DNA of 64,000 nucleotides, taken from contig OY757023.1 in NCBI GenBank assembly GCA_963580285.1, positions 91,351,108-91,415,107 on the forward strand, read 5' to 3'. A program made the translations under genes and the position numbers. The notes under the pieces were generated by a model. The model searched no databases, was not told where the DNA came from, and saw only the letters and a list, made by a program, of their open reading frames with translations. The stretch is from Lucinisca nassula. Taxonomy: Eukaryota; Mollusca; Bivalvia; Lucinida; Lucinidae. Shown one piece after another: positions 53,780 to 63,905 of the stretch. Positions within the stretch are counted from its first letter, which is position 1. Every line of letters starts with the position of its first letter.

Positions 53780-54109
53780 TAACTACGATATTAAAGCTAG
53801 TTTTTTTTTTTTTTGTTTTCTTTTTTGTTTTTTGGGGCTTAACGTATTTACCTTTAGTATTCAGACACCTCAACCTCTTATCATACTTGTTCTAAAATTT
53901 GAACACAAGTTTACAATTTACTACCTCATGTTATGTCTAAAAATAGCCAAATGAGTGGCAATCAGAGTATCCCTGATGAGACGCTGCAGAATGTGGCATC
54001 TCATCTGGGTCTACACTGTTTGCTCAGGCCTGTCTGTCCAGTTACATATATTAAATACGGCAAGTCCATTTTTAGATTATTCCACTAATTTCAAACTGAT
54101 CATTCACAC
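53780..54109. other. intron with poly-T and a loose hairpin core
   Basis: A T-rich run at 53800-53830. 53958-54023 holds a diverged CCTGATGAGACGCTGC/CATCTCATCTGGGTCTACAC core without recognisable MITE ends. Confidence 0.45.
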
Positions 54110-54215
54110 ATTTAGTACCAGAAACCCCAAAACACAACCTGACATCCCTAAATTTTGAAATTGAGTCCTGCTATGTATTAGGAGGAAGATTCCATTTGGT
54201 ACAAAAAGGGTTAAT
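54110..54215. mobile_element. MITE A, core-less
   Basis: ACATTTAGTACCAGAAACCCC joined directly to GACATCCCTAAATTTTG and ending GGTACAAAAAGGGTTAA: the middle is deleted. Confidence 0.6.
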
Positions 54216-54241
54216 ATCCAGAGTTTCCGGAACAAAATTAC

Positions 54242-54529
54242 ATAGCAACAGATGAGGTGGGTGTATTTTGTGATGATCTAAGTACAGTTTTTGTCAATTC
54301 TCCATATAACCCTATGTTGTGGGTATTCATTAGTACCACCTCAGTGAGGCGGTTCTAATGAATACCCACAACATATGTTTATATGGAGAAATAAGAAAAT
54401 CTATGCTTCAGGGATTGCATTTACAATTGCTTTTCGAGTCTCTGATGGGAAGTGTGGGTTAATTGTATCGATTCCTGATCATTGCCTTCACTTCAATTCA
54501 ATTTTATACCCACCTCATCTGTTGCTATG
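54242..54529. mobile_element. MITE with CATAGCAACAGATGAGGTGG ends
   Basis: Near-perfect ~24-bp terminal inverted repeats; palindrome at 54313-54381 (TGTTGTGGGTATTCATTAG). The core resembles that of the pogo-like MITEs though the ends do not. Confidence 0.7.
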
Positions 54530-54807
54530 AACCACTTGACAGTCTGTTACAAACTTGCACTTGTTTCCTATTTACTCAGAAACATAAAGTAACAGCTAAG
54601 TTCTGTGTAATTTAAAGATGACAAAAAGCATATCCAAGACACTTACCAGAGCAATACCACAAGCAAAACTGTCATATGCTCGCCAGTTTTTGATCATCAC
54701 CAACAAATATGTATTTAGAAAGGTTAGAAGCGATTCAGAAGCAGAAAAAGTGATTTACTCAATTACTCAATTACTTTGGACAAGCAATCATCAAGTAATT
54801 CTGTTTA

Positions 54808-54982
54808 AGAAATAGATCAGCTCTAACTGTGATTTGTTGAGTAATAAATCACAGTTTGGAGGTCAGTAAGTAGATCAAATCACGAGCGGGTATACATGCT
54901 CATGATTTGTCTACTTACAACTGACCGACAAACTGTGATTTATTACTCAACAAATCACAGTTAGAGCTGATCTATTTCGATT
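54808..54982. repeat. long foldback
   Basis: Arms from GAAATAGATCAGCTCTAACT through AATAAATCACAGTTT are perfect for about 49 bp, followed by imperfect pairing towards a ~10-base loop. No flanking duplication noted. Confidence 0.75.
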
Positions 54983-55308
54983 CTAAAAGGCTGAAAATCG
55001 GCAATAATGCTGTTGCTTCCTTCAAAATCTCACAACTTTTCGCCATTGTTAGAAGAAATCCCGCTAAAATTATCGACTGAAACACATGCATTCATAAATT
55101 TTCTAACGTTTTAGATCCGCGAAAATGACGTTACACCTTCTAACGTCAAGAAAATCGACTAGTGACGTCATAACTTGGCATTTTTAATGACATCACTTGT
55201 CACGCTCTTCCTTGCCGTGATTTGCTGTAGAATAAAACACAGTTATTTTCCACTGCCTATATAGGCGCGCTGTGTTAGAATAATTGACAAAACACTAGTA
55301 TACGGTAC
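54983..55308. other. unassigned sequence up to the gap
   Basis: Nothing recognised apart from a loose second TGATTTGCTGTAGAATAAAA match to the foldback arm. No CAD exon seen. Confidence 0.4.
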
Positions 55309-55508
55309 NNNNNNNNNNNNNNNNNNNNNNNNNNNNNNNNNNNNNNNNNNNNNNNNNNNNNNNNNNNNNNNNNNNNNNNNNNNNNNNNNNNNNNNNNNNN
55401 NNNNNNNNNNNNNNNNNNNNNNNNNNNNNNNNNNNNNNNNNNNNNNNNNNNNNNNNNNNNNNNNNNNNNNNNNNNNNNNNNNNNNNNNNNNNNNNNNNNN
55501 NNNNNNNN
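55309..55508. other. assembly gap, exactly 200 N
   Basis: A run of 200 N, a round size often used for a gap of unknown length. It lies where the sequence switches from unique intron/flank to a block resembling 35.7-42 kb, so order and distance across it are not established. Confidence 0.99.
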
Positions 55509-55640
55509 CAGAAGTCAACTGATCTGAATCTACACTGTTTGTACAGTGTAGATCCTGATCAGATGGCTTCTGAGCCATCTGATCTGGATCTACACTGTTT
55601 GTAAAGGTAGGGATTGTCGTGAACAGCAGGTTAAGGGTTA
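55509..55640. mobile_element. MITE C, cut by the gap
   Basis: CAGTGTAGATCCTGATCAGA core to GTCGTGAACAGCAGGTTAAG. Counterpart of 35816-35906; similarity to the left block continues rightwards. Confidence 0.65.
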
Positions 55641-56075
55641 GGTTCATATCACAAGTGTTAACAGCCAAGTTTCTTGCAAGATGGCATGTTTTTACAGGTT
55701 CTCTAGGCTTTCGTAGGGCTGCATACAAACACTCATTTAGCTACTAAAGATTTCATGTCAATTTCATGACTGCTCAAATATTCTTTATCCCACTGTATAC
55801 GGGGAAACCCCATAAAGGGTACTTTGGCAAACAGTGCAGGCCCAGATCAGACGCCACAGAACTGATCAGGGCGTCTGATCAGGGCCTGCACTATTTGCTA
55901 ACAGAATTTTCCGTCAAAAATACAGTAACAAGAGGACCATGATGGCCCTGGATCGCTCACCTGATCCATAGAGTAACAAGTGGGACCCGGGGAGGGCCAT
56001 TATTAACCCCAGGGCTATAATGTGCATAATGTTCAGAGAAGTCTAAAAAGGTGAAGCTTCATACCAAATATCAAC

Positions 56076-57297
56076 AAGCAAATTCGTTGAATTGATATCC
56101 CCCGCCGAATGGGTTTTTCGTGTAGAATGGCAAGAAAATATATCTGGCCAAAATTGCGAAAAAAAAATTGCGCGTGCATCACGGCAGTATAATAATACAT
56201 ATATATTTCAAGTTTCATTTTATTCCATGCAATAGTTGCTGAGAAGCGGTTCCAGACAAAGTGAGACGACGAAAAATCCAGAATTTTAATCATTTAAGGG
56301 GCCATAACTCTGGGTGTAAAAAGTCAATCCGAAAAAAATTTGTGCGTGCATCACCACAGCATAATAATACATATTTATTTCAAGTTTCATTTAATTCCAT
56401 GCAATAGTTGCTGAGAAACAGTTCCCGACAAAAAAGTGAGACGACGAAAAATCCAGAATTTCAATCATTTAAGGGGCCATAACTCTGGATGTAAAAAGTA
56501 AATCCGGAAAAAAAATGCGCGTGCATCACCACAGCATAATAATACATATTTATTTCAAGTTTCATTTAATTCCATGCAATAGTTGCTGAGAAACGGTTCC
56601 GGACAAAGTGAGACGACGAAAAATCCAGAATTTCGATCATTTAAGGGGCCATAACTCTGGATGTAAAAAGTCAATCCAGAAAAAAATTGCGCCTGCATCA
56701 CCGCAGCATAATAATACATATTTATTTCACGTTTCATTTAATTCCATGCAATAGTTGCTGAGAAACAGTTCCGGACAAAGTGAGATGACGAAAAAATCCA
56801 GAATTTCAATCATTTAAGGGGCCATAACTCTGGATGTAAAAAGTCAATCCGAAAAAAAATTGCGTGTGCATCACTGCAGCATAATAATACATATTTATTT
56901 CAATTTTCATTTAATTCCATGCAATAGTTGCTGAGAAACGGTTCCGGACAAAGTGAGACGACGAAAAATCCAGAATTTCAACCATTCAAGGGGCCATAAC
57001 TCTGGATGTAAAAAGTAAATCTGAAACAAAATTGCGCGCGCATCACCACAGCATAATAATACATATTTATTTCAAGTTTCATTTAATTCCATGCAATAGT
57101 TGCTGAGAAACGGTTCCGGACAAAGTGTGACGGACGGACGGAAGGACGGACGGACGGACGGAAGGACGGACGGAAGGATGGACGGACGGACCCACATTTT
57201 GGGTTTGTGTGGCTGCACCTGTCCATATTTTATGGGGCTAAAATTTTTATGTGGCTAACGGTATCAATATCAATATATCAATTCAACGAATTTGCTT
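56076..57297. mobile_element. element with perfect 23-bp terminal inverted repeats
   Basis: AAGCAAATTCGTTGAATTGA plus three bases at 56076-56098, exact inverse at 57275-57297. The body has about six ~163-bp units (GGGGCCATAACTCTGGATGT, CCATGCAATAGTTGCTGAGA) and (GACGGACGGAAG)n. No coding frame. Junctions with the host element are not clean. Confidence 0.7.
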
Positions 57298-57960
57298 GGG
57301 GCATTTGTGGCCCCAGCACTATAATTCGAACAATCTTGGTAGGGGTCCACTAGATGAAGCTTCATACCAAATATCAAAGACCTGGGCCTTACGGTTTCAG
57401 AGAAGAAGATTTTAAGGATTTTCCCTATATAAGCCCATGTAAAACCAAAGGGCATAATAATACATATTTATTTCAATTTTCATTTAATTCCATGCAATAG
57501 TTGCTGAGAAACGGTTCCGGACCAAGTGAGACGACGAAAAATCCAGAATTTCAATCATTCAAGGGGCCATAACTCTGGATGTAAAAAGTCAATCCGAAAC
57601 AAAATTGCGCGTGCATCACCACAGCATAATAATACATATTTATTTCAAGTTTCATTTAATTCCATGCAATAGTTGCTGAGAAACGGTTCCGGACAAAGTG
57701 TGACGGACGGACGGAAGGACGGACGGACGGAAGGATGGACGGACGGACCCACATTTTGGGTTTGTGTGGCTGCACCTGTCCATATTTTATGGGGCTAAAA
57801 TTTTTATGTGGCTAACGGTATCAATATCAATATATCAATTCAACGAATTTGCTTGGGGCATTTGTGGCCCCAGCACTATAATTCGAACAATCTTGGTAGG
57901 GGTCCACTAGATGAAGCTTCATACCAAATATCAAAGACCTGGGCCTTACGGTTTCAGAGA
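57298..57960. repeat. partial tandem duplication, offset 557 bp
   Basis: The right part of the preceding element plus adjoining ~166-bp unit is repeated: the right terminal repeat at 57275-57297 recurs exactly at 57832-57854, followed by the same GGGCATTTGTGGCCCCAGCA. Confidence 0.8.
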
Positions 57961-58197
57961 AGAAGATTTTAAGGATTTTCCCTATATAAGCCCATGTAAA
58001 ACCAAAGGGCCCCGGAGCGGGGGCATTTTTGGCCCCAGCACTATAATTTGAACAATCTTGGTAGGGGTCCACCAGATGAAGCTTCATACCAAATATCAAA
58101 GACCTGGGCCTTGTGGTTTCAGAGAAGAAGATTTTTTAAGTTTTTGATGAAAAAAATCTCTTTTTGGCTCCTATGACCTAGATGTGCAACAGACCGG

Positions 58198-58609
58198 TGT
58201 CATATAATATTTTGACCCGCCTAAAAAGTGACCCGCGGGTCATAATATTATGACCCGCGGGTCAATATATTATTATAATATTTTGACCCCCCCCTATAAT
58301 ATTTTGACCCCCCTCCCTAACTTCACAAAAGTTACATTTAAATGACCAAATATGGTGAGGTAACTGTTAAGCAGTAAAACTATGACAATTGTGGTGGTTT
58401 TTCCTGCTGATTTTTACACTTGGGCATTGTCGGAGGGGTGGGGTGGGATAGTTCTAGATCTGAAAATCTACAGCAAGAAAAATGACTATAATATATAAGA
58501 AAGGGCAATCATGTTTAAAGGGAAATGGCTAAAAAGCAGCAAAAAAGATAAAAAATAACAGAAAAAAAACATGACTAAAATGGTATTGAGAGAACCAGCC
58601 TATGCACGT

Positions 58610-58641
<32 letters not shown>

Positions 58642-61049
58642 CAAATTATTATAGCTATAATAAAATGACCCACCCTTTTTATCTGTTATTGATATACTGG
58701 TATTTGAGTTCATTCAATTAATTAAACTTTTCATTGAATTAGATGGCTTGTAATACACTAGATTCAGTAAGGTTCAGTATGTGGGAGGGGTTGTAACTTA
58801 ATGACTAGAAAAATAAGGGGGGGGGGTCAAATTATTATAGCTATAATAAAATGACCCACCCTTACTATTTGTAATTAGTGTACTGGTATTTGAGTTCACA
58901 CAGTTAAATTAAAACTTAAATTGCTTTATATGGCTAGAAATAGACTATATTCAGTAAGGCCCAGTATGTGGGAGGGGTTGTTACTTAATGACTTGAAATT
59001 GGCGGGGGGGGGGGGGGGGGTTCAAATTATTATAGCTATAATAAAATGACCCACCCTTACTATTTGTAATTAGTGTACTGGTATTTGAGTTCACACAGTT
59101 AAATTAAAACTTATATTGCTTTATATGGCTAGAAATAGACTATATTCAGTAAGGTTCAGTATGTGGGAGGGGTTGTTACTTAATGACTTGAAATTGGGGG
59201 GGGGGGGGGGGGGGGGGAGGGTCAAATTATTATAGCTATAATAAAATGACCCACCCTTATTATCTGTTATTGATATACTGGCATTTGAGTTCTCTCAATA
59301 GATTAAACTTTTAATTGAATTAGATGGCTTGTAATACACTAGATTCAGTAAGGTTCAGTATGTGGGAGGGGTTGTAACTTAATGACCTGAAATGGGGGGG
59401 GGGTCAAATTATTATAGCTATAATATAATGACCCACCCTTATTATCTGTTATTGATATATTGGTATTTGAGTTCATTCAATTAATTAAACTTTTCATTGA
59501 ATTAGATGGATTGTAATACACTAGATTCAGTAAGGTTCACTGGTTCAGTATGTTGGAGGGATTGTAACTTAATGACTTCGTTTAAATGGGGGGTTCAACG
59601 TTCAATTGTCATGATTATCCTGTTGTTTTAACCAAGTTAATTAGAAATAATCTACTGCTATATCCCCTTTTCTTTACATTATTTTGAGTCCATTTCCTTG
59701 GTTGAAAAAGATACTTGGTGTGGGGGGTCATTTTATTATGGGTATAATATTTTGACCCCCCCCCCCCCTACATTTCATCAACAGTTCAACATTCAATAGT
59801 CATGATTATTCTGTTGTTTTAATCCAGTTAATTAGAAATAATCTACTGCTATATCCCCTTTTCTTTACATTATTTTGAGTCCATTTCCTTGGTTGAAAAG
59901 GATACGTGGTGTGGGGGGTCATTTTATTACGGGTATAATATTTTGACCCCCCCCCCCCCTACATTTCATCAACAGTTCAACGTTCAATTGCCATGATTAT
60001 CCTGTTGTTTTAATCCAGTTAATTAGAAATAATCTACTGCTATATCCCCTTTTCTTTACATTATTTTGACTCCATTTCCTTTGTTGAAAAAGATACTGGG
60101 GGGGGGGGGGGATTTTATTATGGGTATAATATTTTGACCCCCCCCTTCTAAGCAACACCCATTTCAAATGAGAATATTATTCTTCATTATCTTGTTAAAT
60201 GTGATATAATGATGATAATGATATTATTGTCCAGTACTTTGTAAATTGTACTGGGTGGGGGGGGGGGGGGGTCATTTTATTATACCTATAATATTTTGAC
60301 CCCCCCCCCCTTTCTTGGCAGCAACACCCAATTCATAAGAGAATATTATTCTGCATTAATTTTGTCAAATGTGAAATAATCTGTTGATATTATTGTCCAG
60401 TACTATTATTTTGAGTCCATTTCCTTTGTTGAAAAAGATACTGGGGGGGGGGGGTCATTTTATTATGGGTATAATATTTTGACCCCCCCCCCCCCCCCCC
60501 CCCCCCCTCTAAGCAGCAACACCCATTTCATTATCTTGTTAAATGTGATATAATATGTTGTTTTATCCGTTTTCTTGACATGATATTATTGTCCAGTACT
60601 TTGTAAATTGTACTGGGGGTCATTTTATTATAGCTATAATATTTTGACCCCCCACCCCCCTTTCTTGGCAGCAACACCCATTTCAAAAGAGAATATTATT
60701 CTGCATTAATTTTGTCAAATGTGAAATAATCTGTTGATATTATTGTCCAGTACTAATATTTTGAGTCCATTTCCTTAGTTGAAAAAAGATATGTATGGGG
60801 GGGGGGGGGTCATTTTATTATAGCTATAATATTTTGACCCCCCTACCCATGTTGTCAGATCTGCAATAGACTCCTTGCAATACCCATTTCTTATCTTGTC
60901 AATACCTATTTATCGATAAAAGTCCACTTCTGATTTATTTTGCTGAAGTTTTAGGGGCGGGTCATAATATTATAGGGGGGGTCAAAATATTACTATAATA
61001 TATTGACCCGCGGGTCAAAATATTACACGGGTCAAAATATTATCTGACA
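58198..61049. mobile_element. CCGG-flanked TGT...ACA element with G/C homopolymers (Ginger1-like)
   Basis: Ends TGTCATATAATATTTTGACC and inverse (right arm TGTCAGATAATATTTTGACC), flanked by CCGG at 58194-58197 and 61050-61053. Uninterrupted relatives of the host read GACCGGAACC. Inside are ~10 units, each with a G or C run beside an AT-rich palindrome; runs reach 31 G (58610-58640) and 25 C (60483-60507). No transposase frame. TG...CA ends with 4-bp CCGG duplications fit Ginger1; the assignment is an inference. Confidence 0.7.
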
Positions 61050-61274
61050 CCGGAACCATTTGAACAACTTTGAAAGGGGACCACCTAAGGATCATTCCTG
61101 TGAAGTTTGGTCAAAATCTGATCAGTGGTTTAGGAGGAGATGTCATTTAAAGAATTGTTTAAGGACGGACGGACGCACGCACTCACGGACGGACGGACGC
61201 ACGCACGCACGACGGACGATTTGTGATCCCAAAAGCTCACCTCGTCACTAGGTGACGGTGAGCTAAAAACGAAA

Positions 61275-62958
61275 CAAGAGGGCCATGATGGCCCTGGATC
61301 GCTCACCTGATCCATAGAGTAACAAGTGGGCCCCGGGGAGGGCCATTATTGACCCCAAGGCTATAATGTGCATAACGTTGAGGGAGGTCTAAAAAGGTGA
61401 AGCTTCATACCAAATATCAACAAAGGTTATAATTTGAACAATCTGGGCAAAGGTCCACTAGATGAAGCTACACACCAAATATCAAAGACCTGGGCCTTGC
61501 GGTTTCAGAGAAGAAGATTTTTTTAAAGATATTCCTTACATAAGCCTATGTAAAACCAAATGGCCCCGGGGCGGGGGCATTTTTGGCCACAGGGCTATAA
61601 TTTAAACATTCTTGATAGAGGTTCACTAGATGAAGCTTCACACCAAATATCAAAGACCTGGGCCTTGCTGTTTCAGAGAAGAAGATTTTCAAAGATTATC
61701 TCTATATAAGTCTAGTAAAACCAAAGGGCCCCCGGGGCGGGGGCATTTCTGGCCCGAGGGCTATATTTTGAACAATCTTGGTAGAGTTCCACTAGATGAA
61801 GCTCCATACCAAATATCAAAGACATGGGCCGCCTTGCAGTTTCAGAGAAGAAGATTTTTAAAGATTTCCCTATATAAGTCTATGTAAAACCAAAGGGTCT
61901 CGGGGCTTGGGCATTTTTAGCCCCAGGGCTATAATTTGAACAATCTTGATAGAGGTCCACTAGATGAAATTTCACACCAAATATCAAAGACCTACACCTT
62001 GTGATTTCATAGAAGAAGATTTTTAAAGATTTTCCCTATATAAGTCTATGTAAAACCAACGGGCCCCGGAGCGGGGGCATTTTTGGCCCCAGGGCCATAA
62101 TTTGAACAACCTTGGTAGGGTCCACTAGATGAAGCTTCATACCAAATATCAAAAACCTGAGCCTTGTTGTTTCAGAGAAGGAGATTTTCAAAGATTTTCC
62201 CTATATAATCCTATGTAAAATCAAAGGGCCCTGGAGCGAAGGCATTTTTGGTCTCAGGGCTATAATTTGAACAATCTTGGTAGAGGTCCACAAGATGAAT
62301 CTTCATACCAAATATCAAAGACCTGGGCCTTGTGGTTTCAGAGAAGCAGATGTTTAAAGTTTTCCCTATATAAGTTTATGTAAAACCAAAGGGCCCCCGA
62401 GGCGGGGGCATTTTTGGTCTCAGGGTTATAATTTGAACAATCTTGGTAGAGGTCCATTAGATGAAGCTTCATACCAAATATCAAAGACCTAGGCCTTGTG
62501 GTTTCAGAGAAGAAGATTTTTCAAGACTTTCCCTATATATAAGTCTATGTTAAACCAAAGGGCCCCGGAGCGGAGGCATTTTTGGCCCCAGCACTATAAT
62601 GTGAACATTCTTGGTAGGGGTCCACTAGATGAAGCTTCATACCAAATATCAAAAACCTGGGCCTTGTGGTCTCAGAGAAGAAGATTTTTAAGTTTTTGGT
62701 GAAAAAATCTATTTTTTGGCTCCTGTGATCTAGATGTGCAATGGACCGAACCATTTGAAGGACTTTGAAAAGGGACCACCTAAGGATCATTCCTGTGAAG
62801 TTTGGTCAAAATCTGATCAGTGGTTTAGGAGGAGATGTCATTTGAAGAAATTGTTTACGAATGCACGCACAGATGCACACAGGGACGCACGTATGGACGA
62901 CGGACAAAAAGTGATCACAAAAGCTCACCTTGTCACTACGTGACAGGTGAGCTAAAAA
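61275..62958 (-). mobile_element. Helitron-like (pearl-type) element
   Basis: AGGGCCATCATGGCCCT then CTTG on the minus strand; about nine ~166-bp units with more divergence than in the left block; (GCACGCAC)n and terminal hairpin GCTCACCTTGTCACTACG. Confidence 0.8.
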
Positions 62959-63046
62959 TAGGCCTGACACCCCTTATATGATAAATGGTCTTGTCCAAAA
63001 TAAAGCAATGGAAGCGTCCACTAGTATACAATGGATTACAGCTTAC

Positions 63047-63235
63047 CTCTTGTGAATTAGGGTTCAATGCATACTGTATGTTACACTCCCCGACTATCTT
63101 GAGATGTCTGATCACTTTAATGGCTGTCGATCTCAGAATGTTGTATTCTATGTTGGTGAGTGTCTGGCTAGGGGCCACAACTATAGATTCTCCGGTGTGG
63201 ATCCCTAGAGGGTCCACATTCTCCATATTACACAC
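63047..63235 (-). CDS. CAD: second copy of CAD exon 5, out of gene order
   Basis: 189 bp with intact frame, ATTTTCAG acceptor and GTAAGC donor. The 63-residue translation is identical to that of exon 5 at 41388-41576. By eye the DNA differs at seven sites, all synonymous. It sits 5' of exon 1, so it cannot be spliced in order with the 17-exon chain. It belongs to the duplicated block right of the N gap: a retained allele (haplotig), a second CAD copy continuing past the window, or a true segmental duplication. Confidence 0.9.
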
Positions 63236-63367
63236 CTGAAAATTAATAAACAGTATTCCACATAATCAGAACACATACTGTATTAGTGCATACCAATATA
63301 TTTTGAAGAAGTACATTTGTTTGTGGCAAGGTTTTAAAACATGTATTTAGGTCATTTTGGAGACCAT

Positions 63368-63905
63368 GTAATTAATAATAATAATAATCGACCTTATTTA
63401 TAGAGGGTAACACATTTAGTACCAGTACTTATCTTCCATGCGGCCCTCTTTTCCTGGGTTTGTTTGTTTGATTTGAGGTTCAACATCCCCATCAACACTG
63501 TAAAGGTCATTTTGGAGACCTTGCTTCCAATTTTGTGGGTCTTTTACCCGACTTTGAGATGAAATGACATCTCAAGCCCTGTTGCCCAAACAAACCAATA
63601 GGGCTTATAAACATTGACGATCCAACACTCACACCGCTTTGCCTGGGCAGGCTTAGATCCTCTAAGCAGTTTACCAGCACTCATGTGTGGGTCCGATTCA
63701 GCTCTGCGTGGAAGCATCATGCAGCCCATATATTTCTTCAAGCCCTGATGGGCGGGGGCCGTTCTTTTCCTGGGAAGAAACCAGTACTAAGCAATGTGGA
63801 TGAAGTTTCTTGCTCAAGGAAACAACACGTGGCGCTTGCGAGGATCGAACCGGCTACCTCTCGATCGCAAATCCGATGCTTTACCACTGCACCACAGTGC
63901 TCCAA
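63368..63905 (-). mobile_element. tRNA-Ala-like SINE split by an X element
   Basis: Minus-strand head GTGCAGTGGTAAAGCATCGG, loop-like TTTGCGA (TGC), B box GGTTCGATCC at 63840-63900; (AAT)n tail at about 63372-63389. Absent from the equivalent place in the left block (about 41712). Confidence 0.65.
63459..63762 (-). mobile_element. X element with target duplication
   Basis: Flanked by TCTTTTCCTGGG (63447-63458, 63763-63774), showing that X moves by a mechanism leaving 12-bp duplications. Minus-strand 5' end GGCCCCCGCCCATCAGGG, 3' (CAAA)n. Confidence 0.8.

Larger units (their letters stand above)
55929..61269 (-). mobile_element. Helitron-like element, heavily interrupted
   Basis: Minus-strand CTTG end at 55929; terminal hairpin at about 61236-61264. 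Most of its ~166-bp repeats are replaced by a TIR element and its partial duplication (56076-57950) and the CCGG-flanked element (58198-61049). Confidence 0.7.
55784..63038. mobile_element. MITE B filled with later insertions, counterpart of 36051-41380
   Basis: Left end TTATCCCACTGTATAC with the same damaged TTAT, right end AGTATACAATGGATTAC beside the exon 5 copy. Contains two Helitron-like elements as on the left, but different later insertions. Confidence 0.7.

Noticed and set aside
55243..55728. Open frame of 161 codons on the minus strand
   Set aside because: It spans the 200-N gap; most of it is undefined residues and the flanks are repeat.
63047..63235. Exon 5 copy as a mutually exclusive alternative exon
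   Set aside because: It lies 5' of exon 1, not beside exon 5, and encodes the identical peptide, so alternative use would be pointless.
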